Positions 16,687 through 24,143 of a stretch of DNA of 64,000 nt are shown here, in pieces (position 1 is the stretch's first letter; each line of letters begins with the position of its first letter). Origin of the DNA: Labrenzia sp. CE80 (GTDB taxonomy: Bacteria; Pseudomonadota; Alphaproteobacteria; Rhizobiales; Stappiaceae); assembly GCF_009650605.1 (NCBI RefSeq), contig NZ_WAJT01000002.1:310001-374000 (forward strand), read 5' to 3'. The translations under genes were made by a program, and so were the position numbers. The notes under the pieces were generated by a model. It made no database searches, was not told where the DNA came from, and worked only from the letters and a program-made list of their open reading frames with translations.

Positions 16687-17190
16687 ATGCAAGCAAACAT
16701 GCTTCACACACAGGATGTAAATCCGGCTGTCAAAGGGTCCGAGAATGCAGCAAGCGAAATTGTTGCATCGCCAACATCTTGCCAGTTTATCAGTTTTCGC
16801 CTCGGCGAAGATGAATATGCGATCGACATCATGGCTGTCCGCGAGATCAAGGGGTGGACTGACGCCACGCCACTGCCAAATCAGCCGCCGCATGTTCTCG
16901 GTGTTCTGAACCTTCGCGGTGCGATCGTACCGATCCTCGATCTTCGCAGCCGATTTGGACAGGGGCTGACAGAGGCCACGCCCATGCATGTGGTCATCAT
17001 CGCCAATGTTGCCGAACGCACCTTCGGCATCCTTGTCGATGCTGTCTCAGACATCCTCACGGTGGAACCCGAAGAGATCAAACCCGTACCCGATGCCGAC
17101 CGTTCCGAGGGCGAGGACTATCTGTCCGGGATCATCAACGCCGACCATGGAATGGTGGTGGTTCTTGGCCTTCAGGAACTCTTCCGCTGA
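16687..17190 (+). CDS. cheW: Chemotaxis coupling protein CheW
   Basis: A 167-residue adaptor linking CheA to receptors. The SH3-like core runs from QFISFRLGEDEYAIDIMAVREI to the end and includes PNQPPHVLGVLNLRGAIVPILDLR, the typical CheW signature. ATG 16687 is chosen because GGGGGA lies 8 bases upstream. An earlier in-frame ATG at 16666 overlaps the cheA stop (ATGA) and would add seven residues. The N-terminal 35 residues before the core are unconserved. Confidence 0.94.
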   Translation: MQANMLHTQDVNPAVKGSENAASEIVASPTSCQFISFRLGEDEYAIDIMAVREIKGWTDATPLPNQPPHVLGVLNLRGAIVPILDLRSRFGQGLTEATPMHVVIIANVAERTFGILVDAVSDILTVEPEEIKPVPDADRSEGEDYLSGIINADHGMVVVLGLQELFR

Positions 17191-17249
17191 CGCAATCCCA
17201 TACTAACAACCGACGCCAGACCGGTTCTGAAGCTTTCCAGGAGAGAAAA

Positions 17250-19970
17250 ATGCAGACCACCGACGAGACGGCCCACATTGCCCCGCAACGCAGCGGTGGC
17301 TTTTCGGTCAAAAAGAAAGTTTTGATCTTTTCGAGCATCTTGACCGTCACGATCCTTTTGATCGCCGGACTGTCCTTTCTGACCTACGCTCGGACAAACC
17401 AGTCCTTTGCAGAGGTCGAGAAGACATTTGCCGCCGAATACGAGATGGCGCATTTGCTCCGAAACTTCCTGGTTCTGAAAGCCGACGCGCGTGAGTATCT
17501 CCTGGGCGCGTTGGATGGCGGCTCCTCCTCGGTGCCCGAAAAGCTTGTCGTATTTGAAAAACAGCTCGGAGAAACCAAGGGCCATTTGAGCGCGCGCCAT
17601 CACGAAGGGCTGGCCAAGGTCGAAACCGATACGCTCGAATTTCATGAGCTCTACGAAAAGGCAAGCCATATCAAACAGGAAGAGCAGGTGCTTTTCCTGG
17701 AGACGCTCAAACCGCTTGGCGAAGAGCTTGAGAAGGTCATTCATGACGTCGAGACAGCGGCCATCCGGAGTACAAACTCCAATGCGATCTCCCAATCGGC
17801 GGCGCTCATGGAGCAGTTGATGAAAGGGCGCCTGATTGCAAACCAGGTGATTTCCTCAGGAAAAAGCTACGGCGACGAAAGGGCGGAACAAGCGCTTGCC
17901 AAGAGCGAAGTGTTGATCGCCTCGCTTGCCAATTCCGCAATCCCGGGCGTGTCGTCGCGCGCCGCGGAGATCTCGGGCAAGGCGGCCGCATATTCCGAGA
18001 CGCTTACCAAGATCGTTCAACTCGCAGACGAGCTTCACGCCCTGATTGAGAACGACATGGTTTCGACCGCAGGGCACATCGAAGAAGATTTTGAAAACAT
18101 CATGTCCGCGTTGAGCGACGAAGAAAAACAAATCGCTCACGGCGTCGAAACGTCGACCTTCGCAACCTTTCTGATCAATGCGGGTTCGTCGGTGCTTGCG
18201 CTCGTGATGTGTGTGCTTTTCGCCCGCCTCGTCATTCGCGGGATCGTCAAGCCGCTCACGGATCTGAGCGGGCAGATGGTGGAGCTCTCCAATGGTGCGC
18301 TTGATCTGAACGTGGCGTACCAGGATCGCTCTGATGAAGTCGGCCAGCTGGCACGTGAGCTGGAGAACTTCCGCAAGGCAGCCAACGATTCCGAGCTGCT
18401 TCTCGGTGTGAATACCCGGATCAAGGTCGCGCTCGACAATTGTTCGACCAACATCATGTTGGCCGATATGGATGGCAACATCGCCTATCTGAACAAGTCG
18501 GTCTCGAAGATGATGCGCAATGCCGAAAAAGACTTGCGTGAGGTGTTTCCCGGTTTTGCCACAGACGAGCTGGTGGGAACCAATATCGACATCTTCCACA
18601 AGAACCCGGCACATCAACGCAACATTCTGGCTTCGCTCGATAAGGTGCTTGAGACTGAAATCAAGGTCGGCAGTCGCGATTTCGGCCTGATTGCCAACCC
18701 TGTACTGGATACGAATGGAAATCGTCTGGGCGCGGTTATCGAATGGACCGATGTCACCGAAGAGCGTCGCGTTGAGAGTGAGATTTCCACCGTGGTAGAT
18801 GCGGCGGCCAACGGAAACTTCCGTGAGAAGTTGCCGCTCGAGGGCAAGCAAGACTTCATGCTTCGCCTGAGCACCTCGATCAACGAACTGTGCGAGACCA
18901 CTGCAAATGCTCTTGATGACGTCAATGGTAAGCTTCGGCTTCTGTCTCAAGGGGACCTCACAACCCGTGTGACCACGCCATATTCTGGCATGTTCGATGA
19001 GCTGAAAAACAACCTGAACGACACAGCCATCCGTTTGGCCGAGATCGTCTCGGAGGTTGCAACAGGGGCAGGCGAAGTCAGCAACGCTTCGGCCGAAATC
19101 ACGTCCGGGACGACAGATCTCTCGGAGCGGACCGAGCAACAGGCGTCCAATCTGGAGGAAACATCGGCCTCCATGGAGGAAATGGCGGCGACGATCCGTC
19201 AGAACGCGGAAAATGCGCAGCAGGCTGATCAACTCGTTGCTACTGCGAACCAGGTTGCAACGCACGGCGGTGAAGTGGTCACCAAAGCGGTCGATGCGAT
19301 GAGCCGGATTGAATCTTCCTCGCAGAAGATTTCCGACATCATTGGCGTGATTGACGAAATCGCCTTCCAAACCAACCTGCTTGCACTGAATGCAGCTGTG
19401 GAAGCCGCGCGTGCCGGGGATGCCGGCAAGGGCTTTGCGGTCGTGGCCTCTGAGGTTCGCTCTCTCGCACAGCGCTCTTCCGAAGCGGCCAAGGACATCA
19501 AGGACCTGATTGTCGAAAGCGGCGGACAGGTGACCGATGGCGTTGATCTGGTGAACAACACGGGAGAAACACTCAGTGAAATCGTCACTTCTGTGAAGAA
19601 GGTGGCTGATATCGTTTCGGAAATTGCCGCGGCGAGCCGTGAGCAGGCGACCGGTGTTGAGGAAATCAACAAGGCGGTGAGCCAGATGGATGAAATGACC
19701 CAGCAGAACTCCTCGCTGGTTGAGGAAAACGCAGCTGCCTGCCGCATGCTTCAAAGCCAGGCCGAGAATATGAGCCAGCGCATGGCGTTCTTCAAAACGG
19801 ATGCTGCGATGCTCAACTCGACGGTTCAAGTTGCGTCGACGGACGGGAATGTCGCTGCGCTTGACGGTGGCACTGCCGCATATGGCAGGCCGGCGCGAGG
19901 GGGAGCAGTTGCTCTACAGGAAAATCTGGCGGTCGCGATCAACGCGGACGACGACTGGAAAGAGTTCTAG
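17250..19970 (+). CDS. Transmembrane chemoreceptor with HAMP, PAS and C-terminal tether
   Basis: A 906-residue methyl-accepting chemotaxis protein. TM1 is at about residues 20-42 and TM2 at 303-328. Between them lies a helical periplasmic domain of about 260 residues. HAMP follows (330-385), then a PAS domain (about 390-505, IMLADMDGNIAYLNKSVSKMM) and the signalling coiled coil (580-850) with the conserved tip EIAFQTNLLALNAAVEAARAGDAGKGF. It ends in DWKEF, a tether of the type that docks CheR and CheB. AGGAGA precedes ATG 17250. The ligand is unknown; the PAS could bind haem or flavin, which sequence alone does not decide. Confidence 0.95.
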   Translation: MQTTDETAHIAPQRSGGFSVKKKVLIFSSILTVTILLIAGLSFLTYARTNQSFAEVEKTFAAEYEMAHLLRNFLVLKADAREYLLGALDGGSSSVPEKLVVFEKQLGETKGHLSARHHEGLAKVETDTLEFHELYEKASHIKQEEQVLFLETLKPLGEELEKVIHDVETAAIRSTNSNAISQSAALMEQLMKGRLIANQVISSGKSYGDERAEQALAKSEVLIASLANSAIPGVSSRAAEISGKAAAYSETLTKIVQLADELHALIENDMVSTAGHIEEDFENIMSALSDEEKQIAHGVETSTFATFLINAGSSVLALVMCVLFARLVIRGIVKPLTDLSGQMVELSNGALDLNVAYQDRSDEVGQLARELENFRKAANDSELLLGVNTRIKVALDNCSTNIMLADMDGNIAYLNKSVSKMMRNAEKDLREVFPGFATDELVGTNIDIFHKNPAHQRNILASLDKVLETEIKVGSRDFGLIANPVLDTNGNRLGAVIEWTDVTEERRVESEISTVVDAAANGNFREKLPLEGKQDFMLRLSTSINELCETTANALDDVNGKLRLLSQGDLTTRVTTPYSGMFDELKNNLNDTAIRLAEIVSEVATGAGEVSNASAEITSGTTDLSERTEQQASNLEETSASMEEMAATIRQNAENAQQADQLVATANQVATHGGEVVTKAVDAMSRIESSSQKISDIIGVIDEIAFQTNLLALNAAVEAARAGDAGKGFAVVASEVRSLAQRSSEAAKDIKDLIVESGGQVTDGVDLVNNTGETLSEIVTSVKKVADIVSEIAAASREQATGVEEINKAVSQMDEMTQQNSSLVEENAAACRMLQSQAENMSQRMAFFKTDAAMLNSTVQVASTDGNVAALDGGTAAYGRPARGGAVALQENLAVAINADDDWKEF

Positions 19971-19986
19971 GCCTTCTTCATGCCGG

Positions 19987-20007
19987 GGCGGGTGCTGTGC
20001 ACCCGCC
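19987..20007 (+). other. Intercistronic hairpin between the receptor gene and cheR
   Basis: GGCGGGTGC (19987-19995), loop TGT, GCACCCGCC (19999-20007) is a perfect 9-bp stem without a T tract, so it is not a standard terminator. It may stabilise the upstream mRNA or lower expression of cheR and later genes relative to the receptor. Confidence 0.55.
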
Positions 20008-20029
20008 GCAGGATTGCGAGTAATTGATC

Positions 20030-20881
20030 ATGTTAGCCGCCGCTGCCCAAGAGGCCGATAGAGAGTTCAGTTTCAACGAGCAGGAGTTCCGCTACCTTGC
20101 GGACCTGGTCAAAACTAAGACCGGAATCGTTCTCGCTGATCATAAGAAGAACATGGTCTACTCGCGTCTGACCCGGCGTCTGAGAGCGTTGAAGCTTGAG
20201 AGCTTTGAAGCCTACTGCAGCTTTCTCGAGAGCGGAGACTGCGAGGATGAAATGGGCATGTTCATCAACGCAATCACCACGAATCTGACCAGGTTCTTTC
20301 GTGAGCCCCATCACTTTGACCACTTGGCGGAAAAAATGGCGGAGCAGTTTGAAAACGCTCCAACCGCCACACGCATAAGGATCTGGTCAGCCGGTTGTTC
20401 GTCAGGAGAAGAGCCGTACTCCATCGCAATGACCATGGCGGAGAGCCTTAAGAGGCTCTCCGCATATAATTTCCGGATCTTGGCGACCGATCTGGATACT
20501 TCAATGGTCGCCAACGCAACTGCCGGACGTTACCGCCTTCAAGACGCGGAAGGTATTTCCAAGGCTCAGCTTGCGAAATGGACAATTCAGGATCGCGGCA
20601 GGAATGAGATGACCATCAAGCAGGGACTGCGGGATCTAATAACTTTCAAGCAACTCAACCTCCTTCACGACTGGCCAATGAAGGGGCAGTTTGATGTGAT
20701 CTTCTGCCGGAATGTGATGATCTACTTCGACGGGCCCACCAAGGACCGCTTGCTGAAGCGGTTTCACAGCTGCCTGGCGCCGGGAGGATGGCTTTATATC
20801 GGGCACTCGGAGACGATCCTGGATCAACGGGATCAACTGATCCCAATGGGCAAGACCATCTATCGAAAGGCCCTCCGATGA
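20030..20881 (+). CDS. cheR: Chemotaxis protein methyltransferase CheR
   Basis: A 283-residue S-adenosylmethionine-dependent enzyme methylating receptor glutamates. The N-terminal helical domain includes GIVLADHKKNMVYSRLTRRLRAL. The catalytic domain includes TRFFREPHHFDHL, the SAM site IWSAGCSSGEEPYSIAMTMAE, DLDTSMVANA, and FDVIFCRNVMIYFD. All are standard CheR motifs. ATG 20030 is two codons after an alternative TTG at 20024. Its stop overlaps the cheD start (ATGA). Confidence 0.95.
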   Translation: MLAAAAQEADREFSFNEQEFRYLADLVKTKTGIVLADHKKNMVYSRLTRRLRALKLESFEAYCSFLESGDCEDEMGMFINAITTNLTRFFREPHHFDHLAEKMAEQFENAPTATRIRIWSAGCSSGEEPYSIAMTMAESLKRLSAYNFRILATDLDTSMVANATAGRYRLQDAEGISKAQLAKWTIQDRGRNEMTIKQGLRDLITFKQLNLLHDWPMKGQFDVIFCRNVMIYFDGPTKDRLLKRFHSCLAPGGWLYIGHSETILDQRDQLIPMGKTIYRKALR

Positions 20882-21498
20882 GAACCGCGGCGCACCTCGC
20901 GCACTCTGGCAATGGGTTTCTAGCTGATGCCCAGATCGAGAGGACCGCGCTTTTTCACAAAGTCCGGGTTCTTCCAGGTGACACAAGAACAGTCTCTGAG
21001 CCGGAGCAAACGCTTGTGACAATCCTTGGCTCCTGCATTTCGGCTTGCATCCGAAATCCGAGAACCGGCTTTGGCGGCATGAATCACTTCATGTTGCCTC
21101 AAAGTGATACCGGCGAATGGAACGGAGAAAGCGCTGCGCTGCGATACGGCAATTTCGCGATGGAGGCCCTGATCAACATGGTCCTGAAAAGCGGCTGCTC
21201 CCGGCATGAACTCGAGATCAAGATCTTTGGTGGCGCAAACCTCGGATTTCATGCGGCCCGTGTCGGAACCAAGAATGTTGACTTTGTGAGGCAATATCTA
21301 CGCACGGAAGGACTGGCCGTGTCGGCGTCGGATGTTGGCGGAAATCACGGTCGGAGAATTTACTACCGTCCGTCCACAGGCGTCGTTCGTCAGCTCTATA
21401 TTCGCACCAATCAGGTGGCACGTGTCGCGAGTGAAGAACAGAACTACGCCCAAACCCTGAAGACCGAAACCGCGTCCGGTTCGATCGAACTCTTTTGA
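20878..21498 (+). CDS. cheD: Chemoreceptor glutamine deamidase CheD, with an IELF tail
   Basis: A 206-residue CheD. The catalytic cysteine is in LVTILGSCISACIRN, the histidine in GFGGMNHFMLP, and the later GGAN in KIFGGANLG; all are conserved family positions. It deamidates receptor glutamines and in other bacteria binds CheC-type phosphatases. It ends with GSIELF, after an unconserved Thr/Ser-rich linker. The same IELF ending is found on the soluble receptor-like protein two genes downstream. Start and end overlap the neighbouring genes closely. Confidence 0.93.
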   Translation: MRTAAHLAHSGNGFLADAQIERTALFHKVRVLPGDTRTVSEPEQTLVTILGSCISACIRNPRTGFGGMNHFMLPQSDTGEWNGESAALRYGNFAMEALINMVLKSGCSRHELEIKIFGGANLGFHAARVGTKNVDFVRQYLRTEGLAVSASDVGGNHGRRIYYRPSTGVVRQLYIRTNQVARVASEEQNYAQTLKTETASGSIELF

Positions 21499-21512
21499 AG
21501 CAGGTCATGACC

Positions 21513-22577
21513 ATGTCACGAGAGATAAAGGTTCTGATAGTCGATGACAGCGCGCTGGTTCGTCAGATGCTGACGGAAATGCTGTCGTCCGATCCAGCAA
21601 TAAATGTGGTGGGAACGGCCTCAGATCCGATCTTCGCGCGAAAAGCGATCAAGGAGCTTAATCCAGACGTTGTCACGCTGGATGTGGAGATGCCGCGCAT
21701 GGACGGTCTTCACTTTCTTGAAAAGATCATGACCTTGCGCCCGATGCCCGTTGTAATGGTGTCATCGTTGACCCAGAAGGGTGCAGATGCCGCGTTCCGG
21801 GCGCTGGAATTAGGCGCCGTAGATATCGTCGGCAAACCGACACTTGATCTGAAAGATTCATTTCAGCACCTTCGTAGCGAGATTATTGCCAAGGTCAAAG
21901 CGGCTGCTTCTGCTCGCGTCAGAGCACACGCAACCTATACTCCGCCGCAAACGGTCCGCCCGGTCTCATCACACTACAAGACCACAGAGCGGGTAGTTTG
22001 CATCGGAGCCTCTACCGGTGGCGTTGAAGCCCTGGCACAGGTTCTGCGCAGCCTTCCAGGCGATGCCCCGGCAATTGCGATTACTCAGCACATGCCGCAA
22101 AGCTTCACGCCCAAGTTCGCCGCCAGACTCAACCGCATCTGTGCCGTCCGGATTGCCGAGGCGCACGGTGGCGAGAGAATGCTTCCCGGACATGCCTATC
22201 TGGCCCCCGGCGGGACGCATCTAAGTATCCAACGCTCTGGCGCCAACTACATCTGCAAGGTTGATGGCAACACGCCTGTCAGTGGTCACTGCCCCTCGGT
22301 GGACATTCTCTTCCGCTCCGCGGCAGAAAACATTGGTGTGAATGCAGTGGGCGTGTTGCTGACAGGCATGGGCCGTGATGGTGCCGAAGGACTAAAGGCA
22401 ATTCGAGATGCCGGTGGGAGCACCATAGGCCAGGACGAGGCGACCTGTATTGTCTATGGCATGCCGCGCGCTGCGCAGGAGCTGGGCGCCGTCGAGCGTC
22501 AGGTCCCGCTCGGCGAAATCGCGGAAACCGTTTTGAATGAATGTGCAAAGGACGGCAGGCAGGCAGTCCGTATCTGA
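21513..22577 (+). CDS. cheB: Receptor methylesterase CheB
   Basis: A 354-residue two-domain enzyme. The N-terminal receiver has VDDSALVRQML and the phosphoacceptor aspartate in VVTLDVEMPRMDGLHFLEKIM. A linker of about 40 residues follows. The C-terminal methylesterase has the catalytic triad regions GASTGGVEAL (Ser), TQHMPQSFTPKFAARL (His) and LLTGMGRDGAEGL (Asp). ATG 21513 is preferred over 21507 because CAGGT is correctly spaced only for the former. Confidence 0.95.
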   Translation: MSREIKVLIVDDSALVRQMLTEMLSSDPAINVVGTASDPIFARKAIKELNPDVVTLDVEMPRMDGLHFLEKIMTLRPMPVVMVSSLTQKGADAAFRALELGAVDIVGKPTLDLKDSFQHLRSEIIAKVKAAASARVRAHATYTPPQTVRPVSSHYKTTERVVCIGASTGGVEALAQVLRSLPGDAPAIAITQHMPQSFTPKFAARLNRICAVRIAEAHGGERMLPGHAYLAPGGTHLSIQRSGANYICKVDGNTPVSGHCPSVDILFRSAAENIGVNAVGVLLTGMGRDGAEGLKAIRDAGGSTIGQDEATCIVYGMPRAAQELGAVERQVPLGEIAETVLNECAKDGRQAVRI

Positions 22578-22623
22578 TCCTGTGTTTAAGCCGATTTGGA
22601 AAGACCCAAGAATGGAGGCCGCC

Positions 22624-23802
22624 ATGGTAGCGAGTGAAAAGGCCGAAGACGTCGCCTCAATTGAGGACGTTGACAGGGACCTCTTCGAGGGTGAGCCTGA
22701 AGAGCCGAGTTCTGACTTAGCATCGACGGGCGCTGAGCAGCTGCGTGCGTTCTCTCTTGAGCTGGGCGAGAGTGAGGTGTTGGGGCGGCTAGAAGATCAA
22801 CGGTCGGTTCAGCAACAGACGCTGGAATTCCTGATCAAGGAAATTGACAGCGTCTCCGAATATGTTGAGCAGAATACGTCTTCGCTGACTGAACGTTTCC
22901 GGACCATGGCTGTTGCGTCACGGGACCAGAGTGGTGTCGTTGATACCATGGCTTACGACGTCCAGCACATCACGGTCGAAGAGAATGATGTTCCGATCAG
23001 TGTGCTGGCAAAAGACCTCTCTGACACGATGGAGGACTTCTTCAAAAAGGTGGTCTTCCTGTCCTCGCGTGGCGTCAAGATGTCCTACACGCTTGATGAC
23101 ATTTTCAAGGTCCTTGAGAACATGCAGGAGAGCATCAACGAGATTGAGCGTATCAATCGTCAGACAAACCTGCTTGCCCTGAACGCCAAGATCGAAGCCG
23201 CGCGGGCGGGCGAGGCGGGCAAAGGGTTCGCCGTAGTTGCCGAGGAGGTTCGCAGCCTTGCGACGTCGGTCAACGACCTGTCTTCGGACTTGCGAGATCA
23301 GACCAGTCGGGTCACCGCAGGTCTTGATGGTGGCTACTCCATCATCAAGGAAATCGCGACCGTTGACATGTCAGATGACAATATAGCGGCACATGAGCGC
23401 CTGAAGGTCATGACCCAGGGATTTGTTGCCAAGAACGTCCAACTTGCCGAGACGCTCAAGCGGAGCGCCGAAGCAAGTCAGAAGATGGAAATGGAGATCG
23501 GCGCATCTATTGTCGAGCTGCAGTTTCAAGATCGGGCCAAACAGCGGCTTGAAGGCGTATGTGACGCCATATTGAAGATGCTCGCGGTTTCAGGCGACAC
23601 CCTGCCGGAAACTGCTGTCTCGCTTGAAGGTACGAGCCTTGAGTTTCGACAGGCACTCGCGAGCGAAATCGCAAACATCTTCAAACTGGGAACGCTGAAG
23701 TCAGCGTATGAGGCGGAATTCGGCATTGTGTCCGCCGAAACGACAACTGCCATAGCTGACGATGCATCCGGATCTGATGATGACGACATCGAATTATTTT
23801 AG
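22624..23802 (+). CDS. Soluble receptor-like protein with CheZ-like FQDxxxQ motif
   Basis: A 392-residue cytoplasmic protein with no transmembrane segment. An acidic N-terminal 40 residues is followed by long helices and a receptor signalling tip (about residues 172-220, EIERINRQTNLLALNAKIEA, then AGKGFAVVAEEVRSLA). After the hairpin a helix reads VELQFQDRAKQRLEGV. Gln302-Asp303 and Gln307 give the FQDxxxQ pattern of the CheZ active site. The protein ends DDDDIELF. ATG 22624 follows GGAGG by 6 bases. Seen: receptor tip plus CheZ-like motif plus acidic tail. Inferred: a receptor-array-bound CheY phosphatase. It may instead be only an accessory receptor. Confidence 0.8.
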   Translation: MVASEKAEDVASIEDVDRDLFEGEPEEPSSDLASTGAEQLRAFSLELGESEVLGRLEDQRSVQQQTLEFLIKEIDSVSEYVEQNTSSLTERFRTMAVASRDQSGVVDTMAYDVQHITVEENDVPISVLAKDLSDTMEDFFKKVVFLSSRGVKMSYTLDDIFKVLENMQESINEIERINRQTNLLALNAKIEAARAGEAGKGFAVVAEEVRSLATSVNDLSSDLRDQTSRVTAGLDGGYSIIKEIATVDMSDDNIAAHERLKVMTQGFVAKNVQLAETLKRSAEASQKMEMEIGASIVELQFQDRAKQRLEGVCDAILKMLAVSGDTLPETAVSLEGTSLEFRQALASEIANIFKLGTLKSAYEAEFGIVSAETTTAIADDASGSDDDDIELF

Positions 23803-23811
23803 GAGGTCCCA

Positions 23812-24117
23812 ATGAATTTGAGAACCGAATGCAATGGAACGCAATACACAGCCTATCTCAGCGGTCAGTTGCAGTATCAGGACAATGGTGCTTTTCGCAC
23901 CTTGGTCGATGACATGGTCGACGCAAAGGTAAAGAACTGTGTTTTAGAACTGTCCGACCTCACGTCTATCGATTCCGCCGGACTTGGAATGCTTGTTATT
24001 GCCTCCGATGCTGGCAAGCAGAATGGCTGGTCTCTGACCCTTAGCGGCGCCAAGGGGCAGGTTCGCAAAATCCTGGATCTCTCTCGCTTCGACCAGCTGA
24101 TGACGATCACCGACTAG
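23812..24117 (+). CDS. STAS anti-anti-sigma-type protein (second of two)
   Basis: A 101-residue STAS protein with the full phosphorylation site SIDSAGLGMLVIASDAGK, so Ser is present in the D-S-A-G motif. In partner switching such a protein is phosphorylated by an HATPase kinase and dephosphorylated by a PP2C phosphatase. Both activities are predicted in the next gene. AGGAGGT lies 5 bases before ATG 23812, directly after the previous stop. Confidence 0.9.
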   Translation: MNLRTECNGTQYTAYLSGQLQYQDNGAFRTLVDDMVDAKVKNCVLELSDLTSIDSAGLGMLVIASDAGKQNGWSLTLSGAKGQVRKILDLSRFDQLMTITD

Positions 24118-24143
24118 GGCTTTGGGAGCAGGGAGGGAGGATC

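Noticed and set aside
17856..19829. 657-residue open frame on the minus strand
   Set aside because: It lies wholly within the chemoreceptor gene and has His/Arg-rich shadow composition without motifs.
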